NCBI GenBank assembly: GCA_017554145.1
Contig: JAFZIZ010000001.1
Span: 186,001 to 250,000 of the forward strand
Source of the DNA: Prevotella sp.
GTDB lineage: Bacteria > Bacteroidota > Bacteroidia > Bacteroidales > Bacteroidaceae
Length of the DNA: 64,000 bases
Direction of reading: 5' to 3'
In this document: one piece after another, positions 1 to 11,408 of the stretch
How the letters are laid out: every line of letters starts with the position of its first letter
How positions within the stretch are numbered: the first letter of the stretch is position 1
Made by a program: the position numbers and the translations under genes
Notes under the pieces: generated by a model
The model's input: the letters and a program-made list of their open reading frames with translations, nothing else
Told to the model about the DNA's origin: nothing
The model's database searches: none

Positions 1-1293
1 GGCAATCTCCTCAGAAGAGAGATTCGGATTCCAAGCCAGACGTCCGAAGGCATACCAGTTGGCTTGTGAGAAATGATGTCCGCACCAGTTGGTGTCCTTT
101 CCGATATTGGCGACACCTGCAATACCAGCGAGCCAGTCGGGTTCTACATACTGGAAGAACTCCTTCCACATAGGGGCAAGATAAACCAAGTGTTTCGACT
201 GTCCGAGGTATTCCTGCGTAATCTGTAACTCTACCATATTCGGTGTTTCACGAATCTGATCAAAGATAGGACTATACGGCTCCCTTGGTTGGAAGTCAAG
301 AGGACCGTTCTTTGTCTGTAGTATTACGTTCTTACGGAACTTACCATCTAAAGGTTTGAACTCTGAGACGGCTTGTTTGACACGGTCTTCCCCTTTATGG
401 TTGGCACCATATACGAAGCAACGCCACATCACAATACCCTTATAGGGTGCCAAGGCATCAGCCAGCATGTTGGCTCCGTCGGCATGGGAACGCTTATAGT
501 CGCCAGGGCCTGGCTGTCCTTCACTATTGGCTTTCACCAGAAACCCACCGAAGTCGGGTATGAGGCGATAGATCTCTCGCGCTTTGTTTTTCCACCATCT
601 GCGTACCTTACGGTCTTTCGGATCAGCAGTGGCTGTCTGTTTCAACGCCATCGGTGAGGCAAAATTGATGGAGAGATACACACGTAAGCCATAAGGACGA
701 AGAATATCTGCAATCTTCTTCACCTCACGAAGATATTCCTTAGTCAGCATCTTCGGAGAGGCATTGACGTTATTAAGCACAGCACCGTTGATACCGATAG
801 ACGCATTGGCACGGGCATATTCGCGGATGAGTTCCTCATTGAGGTTAAACCATTCGAAGATACTCTCTCCCGCATAGCCTCGCTCTATCGAACCGTCGAG
901 GTTGTCCCAGTGGTTCAGTAGGCGCAGTTTGAACTTCGGATGCTGTGTCTGATCCGTAATATGACAGTCGGTAGCCTGTAAGCGTAATACCTCATATGCT
1001 CCATAAAGCAATCCGATATCATGGCGTGCCGTAATCACCACCTCGTTGTCATTGCCACTGATGGTAAAACCATCATCGTCAGGCATCGAGGGATCGATGC
1101 GCAACATGGCACGTTCACCCATAAAGTAATTCTGCAACTCACCCTTGGCAATACTAATCGTAGGTGACCCGGCAGGTCCTTCTACCTGTGCCGTACTCGA
1201 TAAATTATAACGAAGCCACAAACGATGACCATCCTCCGCGTTGCAGCAGAGGATGGAGAGGGCAGTGATAACAGTCAGAAAAAGGCTTTTCAT
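1..1293 (-). CDS. GH67 alpha-glucuronidase, exported (3' part beyond window)
   Basis: The gene reads on the minus strand from an ATG at 1293 to the window edge, 431 codons with no stop, so the C-terminal part is missing. The family removes 4-O-methyl-glucuronic acid side chains from xylo-oligosaccharides. The N-terminus (MKSLFLTVITALSILCC) is a signal peptide, possibly of lipoprotein type because of the CC. The GH67 core is recognisable: KANSEGQPGPGDY carries the family's catalytic-acid Glu, and GPLDFQPREP and EYLGQ carry the Asp and Glu of the activating pair, exactly 28 residues apart as in characterised GH67 enzymes. The start overlaps the stop of the GH3 gene (ATGA, 1290-1293), so translation is probably coupled. 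With the GH3 and CE1 genes it forms a xylan-debranching operon. The family assignment is strong; substrate preference is inferred. Confidence 0.93.
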   Translation of the reverse strand, partial: MKSLFLTVITALSILCCNAEDGHRLWLRYNLSSTAQVEGPAGSPTISIAKGELQNYFMGERAMLRIDPSMPDDDGFTISGNDNEVVITARHDIGLLYGAYEVLRLQATDCHITDQTQHPKFKLRLLNHWDNLDGSIERGYAGESIFEWFNLNEELIREYARANASIGINGAVLNNVNASPKMLTKEYLREVKKIADILRPYGLRVYLSINFASPMALKQTATADPKDRKVRRWWKNKAREIYRLIPDFGGFLVKANSEGQPGPGDYKRSHADGANMLADALAPYKGIVMWRCFVYGANHKGEDRVKQAVSEFKPLDGKFRKNVILQTKNGPLDFQPREPYSPIFDQIRETPNMVELQITQEYLGQSKHLVYLAPMWKEFFQYVEPDWLAGIAGVANIGKDTNWCGHHFSQANWYAFGRLAWNPNLSSEEIA

Positions 1294-3641
1294 TGTTTCA
1301 GCAGATTCAACTTTTGTTTAGGAGCCAGCACGTTGCTGACTGGTTCTGTGTATTCCTTCAGCTGCATATTGGTGGTCAGCCTGATGTCGCGACTATTGGC
1401 ACCAATCTCAAAGGTATAGTCGCCAGCCTCTTTAATCCAGCGGCTGTTGGCTTCGTCGAAGGATGCCAGTTCACGCTGCAGAATCTTAATCGTCAGCGTT
1501 TGGCGTTCACCTGGTTTCAGTTCCTTGGTCTTGGCAAAGCCTTTCAGTTCGTGGTTAGGCTTCTCTATCTTTCCCTTCGGAGCAGCAACATAGACCTGTG
1601 CGACCTCCTTACCAGCCACCTTACCCTTGTTCTTGACGGTGAAACTGACATAGACATCGCCGTTATCAACCAAAATGGTAGGATCACTATATTCAAAGGT
1701 GGTGTAACTGAGTCCGAAGCCGAAAGGATAAGCGACGTTCTTGTTGAAAGTGTCGAAGTAACGATAGCCTACGTAGATATCCTCTTCATGGTTGGTATAG
1801 GCATGACCAGGAATAGGTGTATTGTTGCCTACCATCATTTTGAAGGTATAGTCATCGATATTACCAGGGAAGTTCTTCGTAGAAGGATGGTCGGTGGCAG
1901 CAATAGGCCATGTCATAGTCAATTTACCAGAAGGATTTACCTTACCTGTCAACAGGTCGGCGATAGAGTTTCCACCTTCCATACCTGGTTGCCAAGCACA
2001 AAGAATGGCATCAGGATAACCACTCCAAGAAGCCGTCTCGATGACGGAACCTGAGTTGATAATCACAATAACGGGTTTGCCAGCAGCATGGAAAGCATTG
2101 CAGACATCAACGATCAGACTGCGCTCCTCGGGGATGAGGTTGAACTCAGTATCGATATCGCGATCGATACCCTCACCAGCCTGACGACCAATGGTGATGA
2201 TAGCAGCTTCGGCAGCCTGTACTTCCTTGTTGATAGCGATGGGTGAAATACCTATTTCAGGATATTTCTGTTGACCCATCATCTCTGTCTGGAACCACTT
2301 GGCGGGGTGACGCTCTGCTTGGAACTTTACCTTGGCATATTCGATATACTTACGATAGATATTGGTCAGCGTAGGCGATGAACTGATACCTGCATTCTTC
2401 AGACCTTCGAGCATATCTACCACATAGGGCGGATGAACACAACCAGAACCTGTACCACCACTGAGGAAGTCGTATGAGTTCTCACCAAACAAGGCAACAG
2501 TCTTGATAGCACCACTCTTCCAAGGCAGGGCACCATTGTTTTTCAGCAGGACGATACCCTCGGCTGCACTCTGGCGGGTGATGGCTGCATGAGCCACGAA
2601 GTCAGGATTGTTTGAGGCGGGATACTTATGGAAACTGGGTGTCTTGACGATATACTCCAGCATGCGGCGTACATTACGGTCAACATCAGCGATATCGAGT
2701 TTACCACTCTTCACGCCCTCGATGATTTCTTGTACCTGTGCAGGCTGTCCAGGTTCCATCAGGTCATTGCCTGCTTGAACCTCAGTAATGGTGGACAGAC
2801 CTTCACGGATACCAATCCAGTCGGTCATCACGATACCTTTATATCCCCAGTCATCACGCAAAATACTGGTCAACAGGTCACGATTACCCATAGAGTACTC
2901 CCCGTTGATCTTATTATATGATGCCATGACAGTCCAAGGATTACTCTCGCGAACAGCAATCTCGAAACCACGTAGGTAGAGTTCACGGGCAGCACGTTGA
3001 CTGACACGCTCATCCACACTAGTACGGTCGGTTTCCTGAGAATTGACGGCAAAGTGCTTGGCGGACACGCCCACATTCTCACCCTGTACACCATTGATAT
3101 AAGCGGCAGCAATCTTTCCCGTTAACAGGGGATCCTCACTATAGTACTCGAAGTTACGGCCGCAGAGGGGGTTACGATGTAGGTTCATACCAGGACCCAA
3201 TATCACGTCACAACGATATTCTTTCGTCTCGTTACCGATGGCTGCCCCCACCTTACCGACCAGTTCGGTGTTCCAAGTAGAAGCCAGACAAGAGCCAATG
3301 GGGAATGCAGTAGCATAGAAAGTCTTGTCAGTACCCTTACGAATGGGGTCGATACGTACACCGGCAGGACCGTCAGTAAGTACGGTAGCAGGGATTCCTA
3401 ATCGTGGAATCGCTGGTGAGGTACCAGCAGCACCTGCCACAAGATCGGCCTCACCACCTACAGCGGCTTGATCACCAAAAAAAGTATTGGCTCCGCCTAC
3501 TAATAGTTTTGCTTTCTCTTCAAGGGTCATTGCCTTTATCACCTCATCGATGTTATCGGCACGTAATTGGGGTTGTGCATTCATTGTCATCACAGTAATA
3601 CCGGCCATCACGCCGAGTAGTAATAATCGTTTTGCTTTCAT
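1290..3641 (-). CDS. GH3 beta-glucosidase/beta-xylosidase, periplasmic
   Basis: This is a 783-residue glycoside hydrolase family 3 enzyme that releases terminal beta-linked glucose or xylose. Residues 1-22 form a signal peptide. The N-terminal TIM-barrel domain holds the KHF motif (residues 195-197) and the nucleophile Asp274 in GIVMTDW. The alpha/beta sandwich domain spans roughly 370-620, and a fibronectin-III-like domain (about 675-750, with the GFGLSYTTF signature just before it) ends the protein. Length and domain order are normal for bacterial GH3. It lies 18 bp downstream of the CE1 esterase gene and overlaps the GH67 gene by 4 bp. Sequence alone does not separate glucosidase from xylosidase; the neighbours favour xylo-oligosaccharides. 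Confidence 0.93.
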   Translation of the reverse strand: MKAKRLLLLGVMAGITVMTMNAQPQLRADNIDEVIKAMTLEEKAKLLVGGANTFFGDQAAVGGEADLVAGAAGTSPAIPRLGIPATVLTDGPAGVRIDPIRKGTDKTFYATAFPIGSCLASTWNTELVGKVGAAIGNETKEYRCDVILGPGMNLHRNPLCGRNFEYYSEDPLLTGKIAAAYINGVQGENVGVSAKHFAVNSQETDRTSVDERVSQRAARELYLRGFEIAVRESNPWTVMASYNKINGEYSMGNRDLLTSILRDDWGYKGIVMTDWIGIREGLSTITEVQAGNDLMEPGQPAQVQEIIEGVKSGKLDIADVDRNVRRMLEYIVKTPSFHKYPASNNPDFVAHAAITRQSAAEGIVLLKNNGALPWKSGAIKTVALFGENSYDFLSGGTGSGCVHPPYVVDMLEGLKNAGISSSPTLTNIYRKYIEYAKVKFQAERHPAKWFQTEMMGQQKYPEIGISPIAINKEVQAAEAAIITIGRQAGEGIDRDIDTEFNLIPEERSLIVDVCNAFHAAGKPVIVIINSGSVIETASWSGYPDAILCAWQPGMEGGNSIADLLTGKVNPSGKLTMTWPIAATDHPSTKNFPGNIDDYTFKMMVGNNTPIPGHAYTNHEEDIYVGYRYFDTFNKNVAYPFGFGLSYTTFEYSDPTILVDNGDVYVSFTVKNKGKVAGKEVAQVYVAAPKGKIEKPNHELKGFAKTKELKPGERQTLTIKILQRELASFDEANSRWIKEAGDYTFEIGANSRDIRLTTNMQLKEYTEPVSNVLAPKQKLNLLKQ

Positions 3642-3659
3642 ATCTTTATTTTTTCAATT

Positions 3660-4865
<1,206 letters not shown>

Positions 4866-4956
4866 TTATAGAATACTAAGATACAGAGGCGTTGAGTTTT
4901 TACCTTTTTTATGATAAATCTCTATATCTCAATGTCTTTATGTTTAAAAGATTTCG

Positions 4957-4964
4957 TAATTTTG
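4957..4964 (+). promoter_or_regulatory. Bacteroidetes -7 box for gpmI
   Basis: TAATTTTG fits TAnnTTTG and lies 42 bp before the gpmI ATG at 5007. Together with the divergent box at 4852-4859 it makes the 4827-5006 gap a back-to-back promoter region. Confidence 0.6.
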
Positions 4965-5006
4965 CAGCCGGAAAGCAAATAATCATTTAAATAGGTATAA
5001 GATTTT

Positions 5007-6527
5007 ATGGCAAAGAAAGCATTATTGATGATTCTCGATGGATGGGGAATCGGAAAACAGGGTAAGGGTGACGTTATTTTCAATACACCGACTCCATATT
5101 TGGATTATCTGACAGCAGTATCGGCTCATTCTCAGTTACAGGCTTCTGGTGAGGACGTAGGTCTTCCCGATGGTCAGATGGGTAACTCTGAGGTGGGTCA
5201 CCTCAATATCGGTGCTGGTCGCATCGTTTATCAGGACCTCGTGAAGATTAACCGTGCCTGCAAGGACGGATCTATCGTAGAGAATCCCCAGGTAAAGGCT
5301 GCCTATACATACGCTAAAGAGAATAATAAGAAACTCCATCTGATGGGACTGACCAGTGATGGTGGTGTACACTCTTCTCTTGACCATCTGTTCAAACTCA
5401 TCGAGGTGGGTAAACACTATGGTTTGAAGAACCAGACTTTCGTACACTGCTTCATGGACGGTCGTGATACTGACCCGAAGAGCGGTAAAGGTTTCATAGA
5501 GCATGTTAGCAAGGTTTGTGCCGACAATGATGCTGCCATCGCCTCTATTGTAGGTCGTTTCTATGCTATGGACCGTGACAAGCGTTGGGAGCGTGTAAAA
5601 GAGGCTTACGACCTGCTCGTCAAGGGTGAAGGTAAGCAGTCTTCCGATATGGTTGCTGCTATGCAAGAGAGTTACGATGAGGGTGTTACCGATGAGTTCA
5701 TCAAGCCGATTCATAATACTGCTGTCAATGGTTGCATTGAGGAAGGTGATGTAATTATCTTCATTAACTTCCGTAACGACCGTGCTAAGGAGTTGACCAT
5801 TGTGCTCACTCAGCAGGACATGCCTGAGCAGGGTATGAAGACAATTGCTGGTTTGCAGTACTACTGCATGACCCCATACGATGCATCCTTCACAGGTGTA
5901 AACATCCTCTTCCCGAAAGAGAACGTAGAGGATACCTTAGGCGAATACCTCTCTCGTCAGGGCAAGAAGCAGTTGCATACTGCCGAGACAGAGAAATATG
6001 CTCACGTGACCTTCTTCTTCAATGGTGGTCGCGAGGCTCCATTTGAGGGTGAGGATCGTATCTTGGTTCCTTCTCCAAAGGTAGCCACCTACGACTTGAA
6101 ACCTGAGATGAGTGCCTACGAGGTAAAAGATAAGTTGGTCGCTGCTATCAATGAGAATAAGTATGACTTCATTGTAGTGAACTTCGCCAATGGTGATATG
6201 GTAGGTCATACAGGTATCTACAATGCCATCGCTAAGGCTGTATGGGCAGTTGACCACTGTGTACACGATGTCATCGAGGCTGCCAAGGCTAACGACTATG
6301 AGGCTATCATCATTGCCGACCATGGTAATGCCGATAATGCAATCAACGCTGATGGTACACCGAATACCGCTCACTCTCTGAATCCCGTTCCTTTCATCTA
6401 TGTAACCAATAACAACTCGGCTACGGTAAAGGACGGTCGTCTGGCTGACGTGGCTCCTTCTATCCTCCATATCATGGGACTGGAGCAGCCTGCCGATATG
6501 ACGGGTGAGAATCTGATTCAAGACTAA
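5007..6527 (+). CDS. gpmI: 2,3-bisphosphoglycerate-independent phosphoglycerate mutase
   Basis: This cytoplasmic glycolytic enzyme interconverts 3- and 2-phosphoglycerate using two Mn ions and a phosphoserine intermediate. At 506 residues it has normal length. The N-terminal metal site (ILDGWG) and the nucleophile Ser61 in [15 protein letters not shown] are present, as are [11 protein letters not shown] and the C-terminal metal ligands in VGHTG and IADHGNAD. The gene starts a short plus-strand operon: its TAA overlaps the ung ATG by one base. The assignment is secure. Confidence 0.98.
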   Translation: MAKKALLMILDGWGIGKQGKGDVIFNTPTPYLDYLTAVSAHSQLQASGEDVGLPDGQMGNSEVGHLNIGAGRIVYQDLVKINRACKDGSIVENPQVKAAYTYAKENNKKLHLMGLTSDGGVHSSLDHLFKLIEVGKHYGLKNQTFVHCFMDGRDTDPKSGKGFIEHVSKVCADNDAAIASIVGRFYAMDRDKRWERVKEAYDLLVKGEGKQSSDMVAAMQESYDEGVTDEFIKPIHNTAVNGCIEEGDVIIFINFRNDRAKELTIVLTQQDMPEQGMKTIAGLQYYCMTPYDASFTGVNILFPKENVEDTLGEYLSRQGKKQLHTAETEKYAHVTFFFNGGREAPFEGEDRILVPSPKVATYDLKPEMSAYEVKDKLVAAINENKYDFIVVNFANGDMVGHTGIYNAIAKAVWAVDHCVHDVIEAAKANDYEAIIIADHGNADNAINADGTPNTAHSLNPVPFIYVTNNNSATVKDGRLADVAPSILHIMGLEQPADMTGENLIQD

Positions 6528-7192
6528 TGGACGTTCAGATAGAACAAAGTTGGAAACAACATCTGGGTGGTGAGTTCGACAAGCAGTATTTTGTCGGACT
6601 CACCACTTCTGTTCGCTCTGAGTATTCACAGTATACGTGCTATCCTCCTGGCAAACTGATTTTCAATGCTTTTAACTTGTGTCCGTTCGACAAGGTAAAA
6701 GTGGTGATTATCGGACAAGACCCTTATCACGAGCCAGGACAGGCGCATGGGTTGAGTTTCTCTGTACAGGACGGTATACAGTTTCCTCCTTCTTTGCAGA
6801 ATATCTTCAAGGAGATACAGGATGACCTTGGAACACCGATTCCTACATCGGGTAATCTGACGCGTTGGGCAGAGCAGGGTGTGTTGTTGCTCAATGCCAC
6901 ACTGACCGTTCGTGCCCATCTGGCTAACAGCCATTCCGCACTGGGTTGGCAGAAGTTCACGGATGCTGCTATTCAAGCATTGGCAACACAACGGGAACAC
7001 TTGGTTTATATGCTTTGGGGCGGTTATGCTCGTAGCAAGGCATATATGATTGACAAGTCGAGGAACCTTGTGTTGGAGTCTGTGCATCCCTCACCCCTGA
7101 GTGCCAATCGTGGTGGTTGGTTCGGACAGCATCAGTTCTCGCGTTGTAATGCTTATTTACAACAAAACGGCATAACCCCCATTCAATGGTAG
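6527..7192 (+). CDS. ung: uracil-DNA glycosylase (family 1)
   Basis: A 221-residue base-excision-repair enzyme that removes uracil from DNA. The water-activating motif GQDPYH contains Asp65, and the leucine-loop motif HPSPLSA contains His187; both are intact. It begins in a TAATG overlap with gpmI and ends 7 bp inside the next gene, so the three genes are probably translated from one mRNA. Confidence 0.98.
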   Translation: MDVQIEQSWKQHLGGEFDKQYFVGLTTSVRSEYSQYTCYPPGKLIFNAFNLCPFDKVKVVIIGQDPYHEPGQAHGLSFSVQDGIQFPPSLQNIFKEIQDDLGTPIPTSGNLTRWAEQGVLLLNATLTVRAHLANSHSALGWQKFTDAAIQALATQREHLVYMLWGGYARSKAYMIDKSRNLVLESVHPSPLSANRGGWFGQHQFSRCNAYLQQNGITPIQW

Positions 7193-7773
7193 AGAAATTA
7201 CCTCCTATATTGGAAGTTGGTGGAGTATTGATTTCCTCTGATATCCTCACTGAGTACTTCTGTTGCGATTACGAGAAGTGCAAGGGTATCTGTTGTGTGG
7301 AAGGTGATGCAGGTGCCCCTGTGACGATGGAGGAGATAGCAGGCATCGAAGAAACCTTGGATACGGTATGGGGCGACCTAAGGGCTTCTGCCCAGAGTGT
7401 CATCGATAAACAAGGTGTTGCTTATTCTGACCCCGAAGGCGACTTAGTCACGAGCATTGTGAATGGTAAGGATTGTGTGTTTACCTGTTACGACGGTGAT
7501 AATTGCCTGTGTGCCTTAGAAAAGGCTTATCGTGCAGGCAAGACTGATTTCTGCAAACCTATCAGTTGTGCGCTCTATCCCATCCGTGAGAAAAACTTTG
7601 GCAATGGACTTGTTGGTCTGAATTACAACCGTTGGGCTGTCTGCAAAGATGCCGTCGAAAAAGGGAAGGCATTACGTCTTCCCGTCTATCAATTCCTGAA
7701 AGAACCCCTTATCCGTCGTTTCGGCAAAGAATGGTATGACGAACTTTGTGAGGTCGCCAATCAGTTGTTTTAA
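7186..7773 (+). CDS. DUF3109 cysteine-rich protein
   Basis: A 195-residue protein of the DUF3109 family, common in Bacteroidetes and without a proven function. It is rich in cysteines, with the clusters FCCDYEKCKGICC near residue 26 and later singles in KDCVFTC, NCLCAL and ISCALYP. The spacing suggests a bound metal or iron-sulfur cluster; this is inference. No signal peptide or membrane segment is seen. It overlaps the 3' end of ung by 7 bp, so it belongs to the same operon. Confidence 0.85.
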   Translation: MVEKLPPILEVGGVLISSDILTEYFCCDYEKCKGICCVEGDAGAPVTMEEIAGIEETLDTVWGDLRASAQSVIDKQGVAYSDPEGDLVTSIVNGKDCVFTCYDGDNCLCALEKAYRAGKTDFCKPISCALYPIREKNFGNGLVGLNYNRWAVCKDAVEKGKALRLPVYQFLKEPLIRRFGKEWYDELCEVANQLF

Positions 7774-7835
7774 CAAGAATTATTCACAGATATGGAATAA
7801 ATAAAGAGAATCAAAACGATAGAAAAGTAAAACTA

Positions 7836-8525
7836 ATGATGAAACAGAAATATTTCGTTATATTGCTCTTTGGACTAATTGTAGCCTCAGGAGCAACGAG
7901 TTTTCGAAGTTATTGGGCTACAGAACAGTTGGTAGAAGATGACATGAGTCAGGCTTTGACATTGGCATTAGCCGAGCAACAGAGCGATGTCATCAGTACT
8001 GACACCATTCGGGAGTTTAATAGTTATCTGCAATTAGAAGCATTGCGCGGTCAAGCCATGTTGGCTGTAAATACCCAGCAGAAGGACTTTAAGTGTACGG
8101 CTAAGTGTTCGGCTGCCACCATCTTTGCGATGTCTGATCAGCGTCCTGCCTCTATCCTTTGGACGATGACGCTGCTATGGGCAGCCTTCTGTTTCTATCG
8201 TCGTAGACAACATCTGGTGCTATTGTCAGGTGTTACCCAATATGGTGGATTGAGTTATACTGAATCTGAAGGTCGCTTTATGGATGCCAAAGGTCATCCA
8301 GTAAAACTCACCCCCATGCAGAATCAATTGATGGAGATGTTCTTCCAGTCACCTACACACTCGCTGACTAAGACGGAAATCTGTGATGCCTTATGGCCTA
8401 AGAAACCCGATGCCAGTGAGACGCTCTATACCCTTATTCGCAGATTAAAGCCTGTCATTGAGCAACATTCGGACCTAATCATTGAGTCTGACCGCAGTAA
8501 AGCCTATCGTCTGATTTCCAAATAA
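7836..8525 (+). CDS. membrane-anchored winged-helix transcriptional regulator
   Basis: A 229-residue protein with two hydrophobic segments (about 6-22 and 104-121), an 80-residue segment between them and a C-terminal domain (about 135-229) that reads as an OmpR/PhoB-type winged helix: SLTKTEICDALWP followed by LYTLIRRLKPVIE as recognition helix and a terminal beta wing. With the positive run YRRR after the second segment, the DNA-binding domain should face the cytoplasm and the middle region the periplasm. No receiver or kinase domain is present, so it would act as a one-component sensor-regulator. A strong terminator follows 10 bp after the stop. The ligand is unknown. Confidence 0.78.
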   Translation: MMKQKYFVILLFGLIVASGATSFRSYWATEQLVEDDMSQALTLALAEQQSDVISTDTIREFNSYLQLEALRGQAMLAVNTQQKDFKCTAKCSAATIFAMSDQRPASILWTMTLLWAAFCFYRRRQHLVLLSGVTQYGGLSYTESEGRFMDAKGHPVKLTPMQNQLMEMFFQSPTHSLTKTEICDALWPKKPDASETLYTLIRRLKPVIEQHSDLIIESDRSKAYRLISK

Positions 8526-8534
8526 ATAGATTCA

Positions 8535-8574
8535 CTGATATTTGTCTGATTATAAAATGTCAGACAAATGTCAG
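8535..8574 (+). terminator. rho-independent terminator
   Basis: Two 15-nt arms (8535-8549 and 8560-8574) match at 14 of 15 positions around a 10-nt loop, and a GTTTTTC run follows. It closes the winged-helix gene. Confidence 0.8.
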
Positions 8575-8606
8575 GAAGTTTTTCATTGTATTTGTGTGTT
8601 TGTTGT

Positions 8607-8614
8607 TAGTTTTG
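8607..8614 (+). promoter_or_regulatory. Bacteroidetes -7 box for the DUF2723 gene
   Basis: TAGTTTTG fits TAnnTTTG. A TTG at 8587-8589 gives a 17-bp spacer, in the normal range for a -33 element. It lies 19 bp before the ATG at 8634. Confidence 0.55.
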
Positions 8615-8633
8615 CCGAAAAAACAAGCAAAGC

Positions 8634-11408
8634 ATGATGCAACAAACAACATTTTCAAAACTCAACACGGGATTAGCGTGGCTTTCCTTTGCCATCGCCG
8701 CTTTGGTTTATGGGTTAACCATAGAACCTACAGCCAGTTTGTGGGACTGTCCGGAATTCATTGCATGTGGTTACAAATTAGAAATAGGACATCCGCCAGG
8801 GGCACCTTTCTTTATGTTGGCAGCCAATCTCTTCTCTCAGTTTGCCAGCGAACCCTCACAAGTAGCATTGATGATCAACCTATTGTCAGCACTTTTAAGT
8901 GCCGGCTGTATCTTCTTTCTGTTCCTCATCATCACGCACTTTGCCAAGAAACTGATAGATAGCACAGGTGATAGTCTGACCATTCCAAAGGTAATCAGTA
9001 TTGAAGCATGTGGCATGGTAGGCGCATTGACATACACCTTCAGCGACACCTTCTGGTTTTCGGCTGTCGAGGCAGAGGTCTATGCCTTTTCTTCGTTCCT
9101 GACAGCGTTGATGTTCTGGCTGATACTGAAATGGGAAAGTCAACCACACGACCGATGGATCATTCTGATAGCCTATATCACAGGACTGTCTATTGGGGTT
9201 CATCTGCTTTGTCTGCTCTGTCTGCCCGCCATGTCATACGTGGTCTATTTCCATCAAACCAAACGTATCACACTGCTGGGCATCCTGAAAACATTATTGG
9301 GTGGTGCCTTACTCGTGGGCATCATCCTCTATGGCATCATTCCTGGTGTCATGAAACTGGGCATTTATGCCGTCCTGTTGGCTGTTGCACTTGTCATTGC
9401 CTATTATAAGGTGCGACATCGACTGCTCAAGTTATCGTTGGCATGTCTGTTGATGATACTGGCAGGCTACAGCAGTTACGGTGTTATTCTCATTCGTGCG
9501 AATGCCTGTCCACCAATGTGTGAGAACGAGCCCAAGACCGTTGCGACGTTAGGTAGTTACTTGAATCGTGAACAATATGGTGAGACACCGCTTTACCCAC
9601 GTATCTACTCTATGCGCCATGCCCAAGCCTACGAGGACTGGTTGGGCGATATTGAGCACCAAGACGGAGTACCTACCAAAGCAGAGAACCTGCATTTCTT
9701 CTTGACCTATCAAGTGAACTTCATGTACTGGCGTTATTTCCTGTGGAACTTCGTGGGACGACAAAACAACATACAAGGTTATGGGGAAGTGGAACACGGC
9801 AACTGGATAACTGGTTTCCGATGGATAGATAACTTGTTATTGAGTAGCGACACATCGAAACTGCCATCTGACTTAGTCGAGAATAAAGGGCGTAATGTCT
9901 TCTTCGCGTTACCGTTGTTGCTCGGGCTATTGGGTATTGTCTGGCAATGGTACCGAGGCAGTAAAGGGCTTCAGCAACTATTGATCGTCATGCTGTTGTT
10001 CCTGATGACAGGACTCGCCATCGTGGTTTACCTTAATCAAACACCGCTTCAGCCTCGTGAACGTGACTACGCCTATGCCGGTTCGTTCTATGCCTTTGCC
10101 ATTTGGATAGGCTTGGGAACAGGCTATATCACATCTTTATGCGAGAAGTTGCTCAAGAAGAGATATCTGACAGCATCCATCATAGGCGCTCTTCTTTGTC
10201 TCATCGTCCCCATTCAGATGGTCTCGCAGACGTGGGATGATCATGATCGCTCAGGGCGCTATACCTGTCGTGACTTCGGTGCCAACTATCTCATGACCCT
10301 GCAAGACGAAGGTAAGCCTATTATCTTCACTAATGGCGATAATGACACGTTCCCACTTTGGTATAATCATGAGGTGGAAGCCATACGCCGTGATACGCGT
10401 GACTGTAACTTAGAGTATCTGCAGACCGACTGGTATATCGACCAGATGAAGCGACCTGCATACGACTCGCCTGCATTGCCCATCAGTTGGCGGCACGAAG
10501 ACTATCGGGCAGGCAAACGGGAGTATATCTTCATCCGACCGGAACTGAAAGGAGAAATAATGGAATACGTACGGCAACATCCCGTTGAAGCCAAAGAGGT
10601 ATTGGGCGATAATCCGTTCGAACTGAAGAACATCATCAACCATTGGATACTGAATGAACACGAAGAGATGCAGTGTATACCGACAGACAGCGTTACCATC
10701 ACGTCGCCAGAGGGCACGATGACCATTTCCTTAAAAGGGAAACAGGTGTTGTATAAGAGTGAACTGATGGTATTGGAAATGCTGTCACATGCCGATTGGA
10801 AGCGCCCCATCTACACTTCCATCAGTCTGGGATCCAGTAATCTCTCGTTCCTTCATGACCATCTGATACTCGAAGGACTTGCCTATCGTGTGTCGCCTAC
10901 TGCCACCAGCCGGCAGGTGGATGTCGAGCGGCTCTACGACAACGTGATGCATCGCTTCCGTTATGGAAGGCTCAACACGAAGGGCATCTATGTGGATGAG
11001 GATGTCAAGCACATGGCAAACACACATCAACTGCTCATGGGCATACTCATCGACTCATTGCTACAACAGGGTGATACCCGTCGTGCCTTGGCGGTTTGCA
11101 AGAGATGGCAACAGGAGATGCCGCAGGAGAACGTACCCTATACTGATGCAGCCCTCTCTATGGCACGTTGCTTCTACCTGACCAGTCAGCCCCAACAGGG
11201 TGATGCCATCGTCAATGACCTGCTTCGTCGCGCCACAGAATGGCTCTCATGGATAGAGACCATCAGTCCTTCGCGCCGTGCTGGGTCAGCGTATTCCCGT
11301 TCTAATTGGATGCAGACGATGCAACAGGCACTCGCTGTCGCTGCACAATATGACAGAAAAGATATTTACCAAAAATACATTCATCAATATGAACATCACA
11401 ATCAATAG
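8634..11408 (+). CDS. DUF2723 polytopic membrane protein (glycosyltransferase-like)
   Basis: A 924-residue DUF2723 protein. The N-terminal half carries about ten hydrophobic helices, and the first extracytoplasmic loop has the family signature SLWDCPEFIACGYKL...GHPPGAPFF. The layout, with an acidic motif in loop 1, resembles GT-C glycosyltransferases such as protein O-mannosyltransferases. That relation is accepted for the family, but the substrate here is unknown. The C-terminal third is soluble and helical. Two ATGs lie in tandem at 8634 and 8637; the first is used here. Its last 20 bp overlap the start of a small DUF3098 gene. Confidence 0.88.
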   Translation: MMQQTTFSKLNTGLAWLSFAIAALVYGLTIEPTASLWDCPEFIACGYKLEIGHPPGAPFFMLAANLFSQFASEPSQVALMINLLSALLSAGCIFFLFLIITHFAKKLIDSTGDSLTIPKVISIEACGMVGALTYTFSDTFWFSAVEAEVYAFSSFLTALMFWLILKWESQPHDRWIILIAYITGLSIGVHLLCLLCLPAMSYVVYFHQTKRITLLGILKTLLGGALLVGIILYGIIPGVMKLGIYAVLLAVALVIAYYKVRHRLLKLSLACLLMILAGYSSYGVILIRANACPPMCENEPKTVATLGSYLNREQYGETPLYPRIYSMRHAQAYEDWLGDIEHQDGVPTKAENLHFFLTYQVNFMYWRYFLWNFVGRQNNIQGYGEVEHGNWITGFRWIDNLLLSSDTSKLPSDLVENKGRNVFFALPLLLGLLGIVWQWYRGSKGLQQLLIVMLLFLMTGLAIVVYLNQTPLQPRERDYAYAGSFYAFAIWIGLGTGYITSLCEKLLKKRYLTASIIGALLCLIVPIQMVSQTWDDHDRSGRYTCRDFGANYLMTLQDEGKPIIFTNGDNDTFPLWYNHEVEAIRRDTRDCNLEYLQTDWYIDQMKRPAYDSPALPISWRHEDYRAGKREYIFIRPELKGEIMEYVRQHPVEAKEVLGDNPFELKNIINHWILNEHEEMQCIPTDSVTITSPEGTMTISLKGKQVLYKSELMVLEMLSHADWKRPIYTSISLGSSNLSFLHDHLILEGLAYRVSPTATSRQVDVERLYDNVMHRFRYGRLNTKGIYVDEDVKHMANTHQLLMGILIDSLLQQGDTRRALAVCKRWQQEMPQENVPYTDAALSMARCFYLTSQPQQGDAIVNDLLRRATEWLSWIETISPSRRAGSAYSRSNWMQTMQQALAVAAQYDRKDIYQKYIHQYEHHNQ

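Noticed and set aside
8535..8574. operator for the DUF2723 gene
   Set aside because: The long stem followed by a T-run directly after a stop codon is better explained as a terminator.
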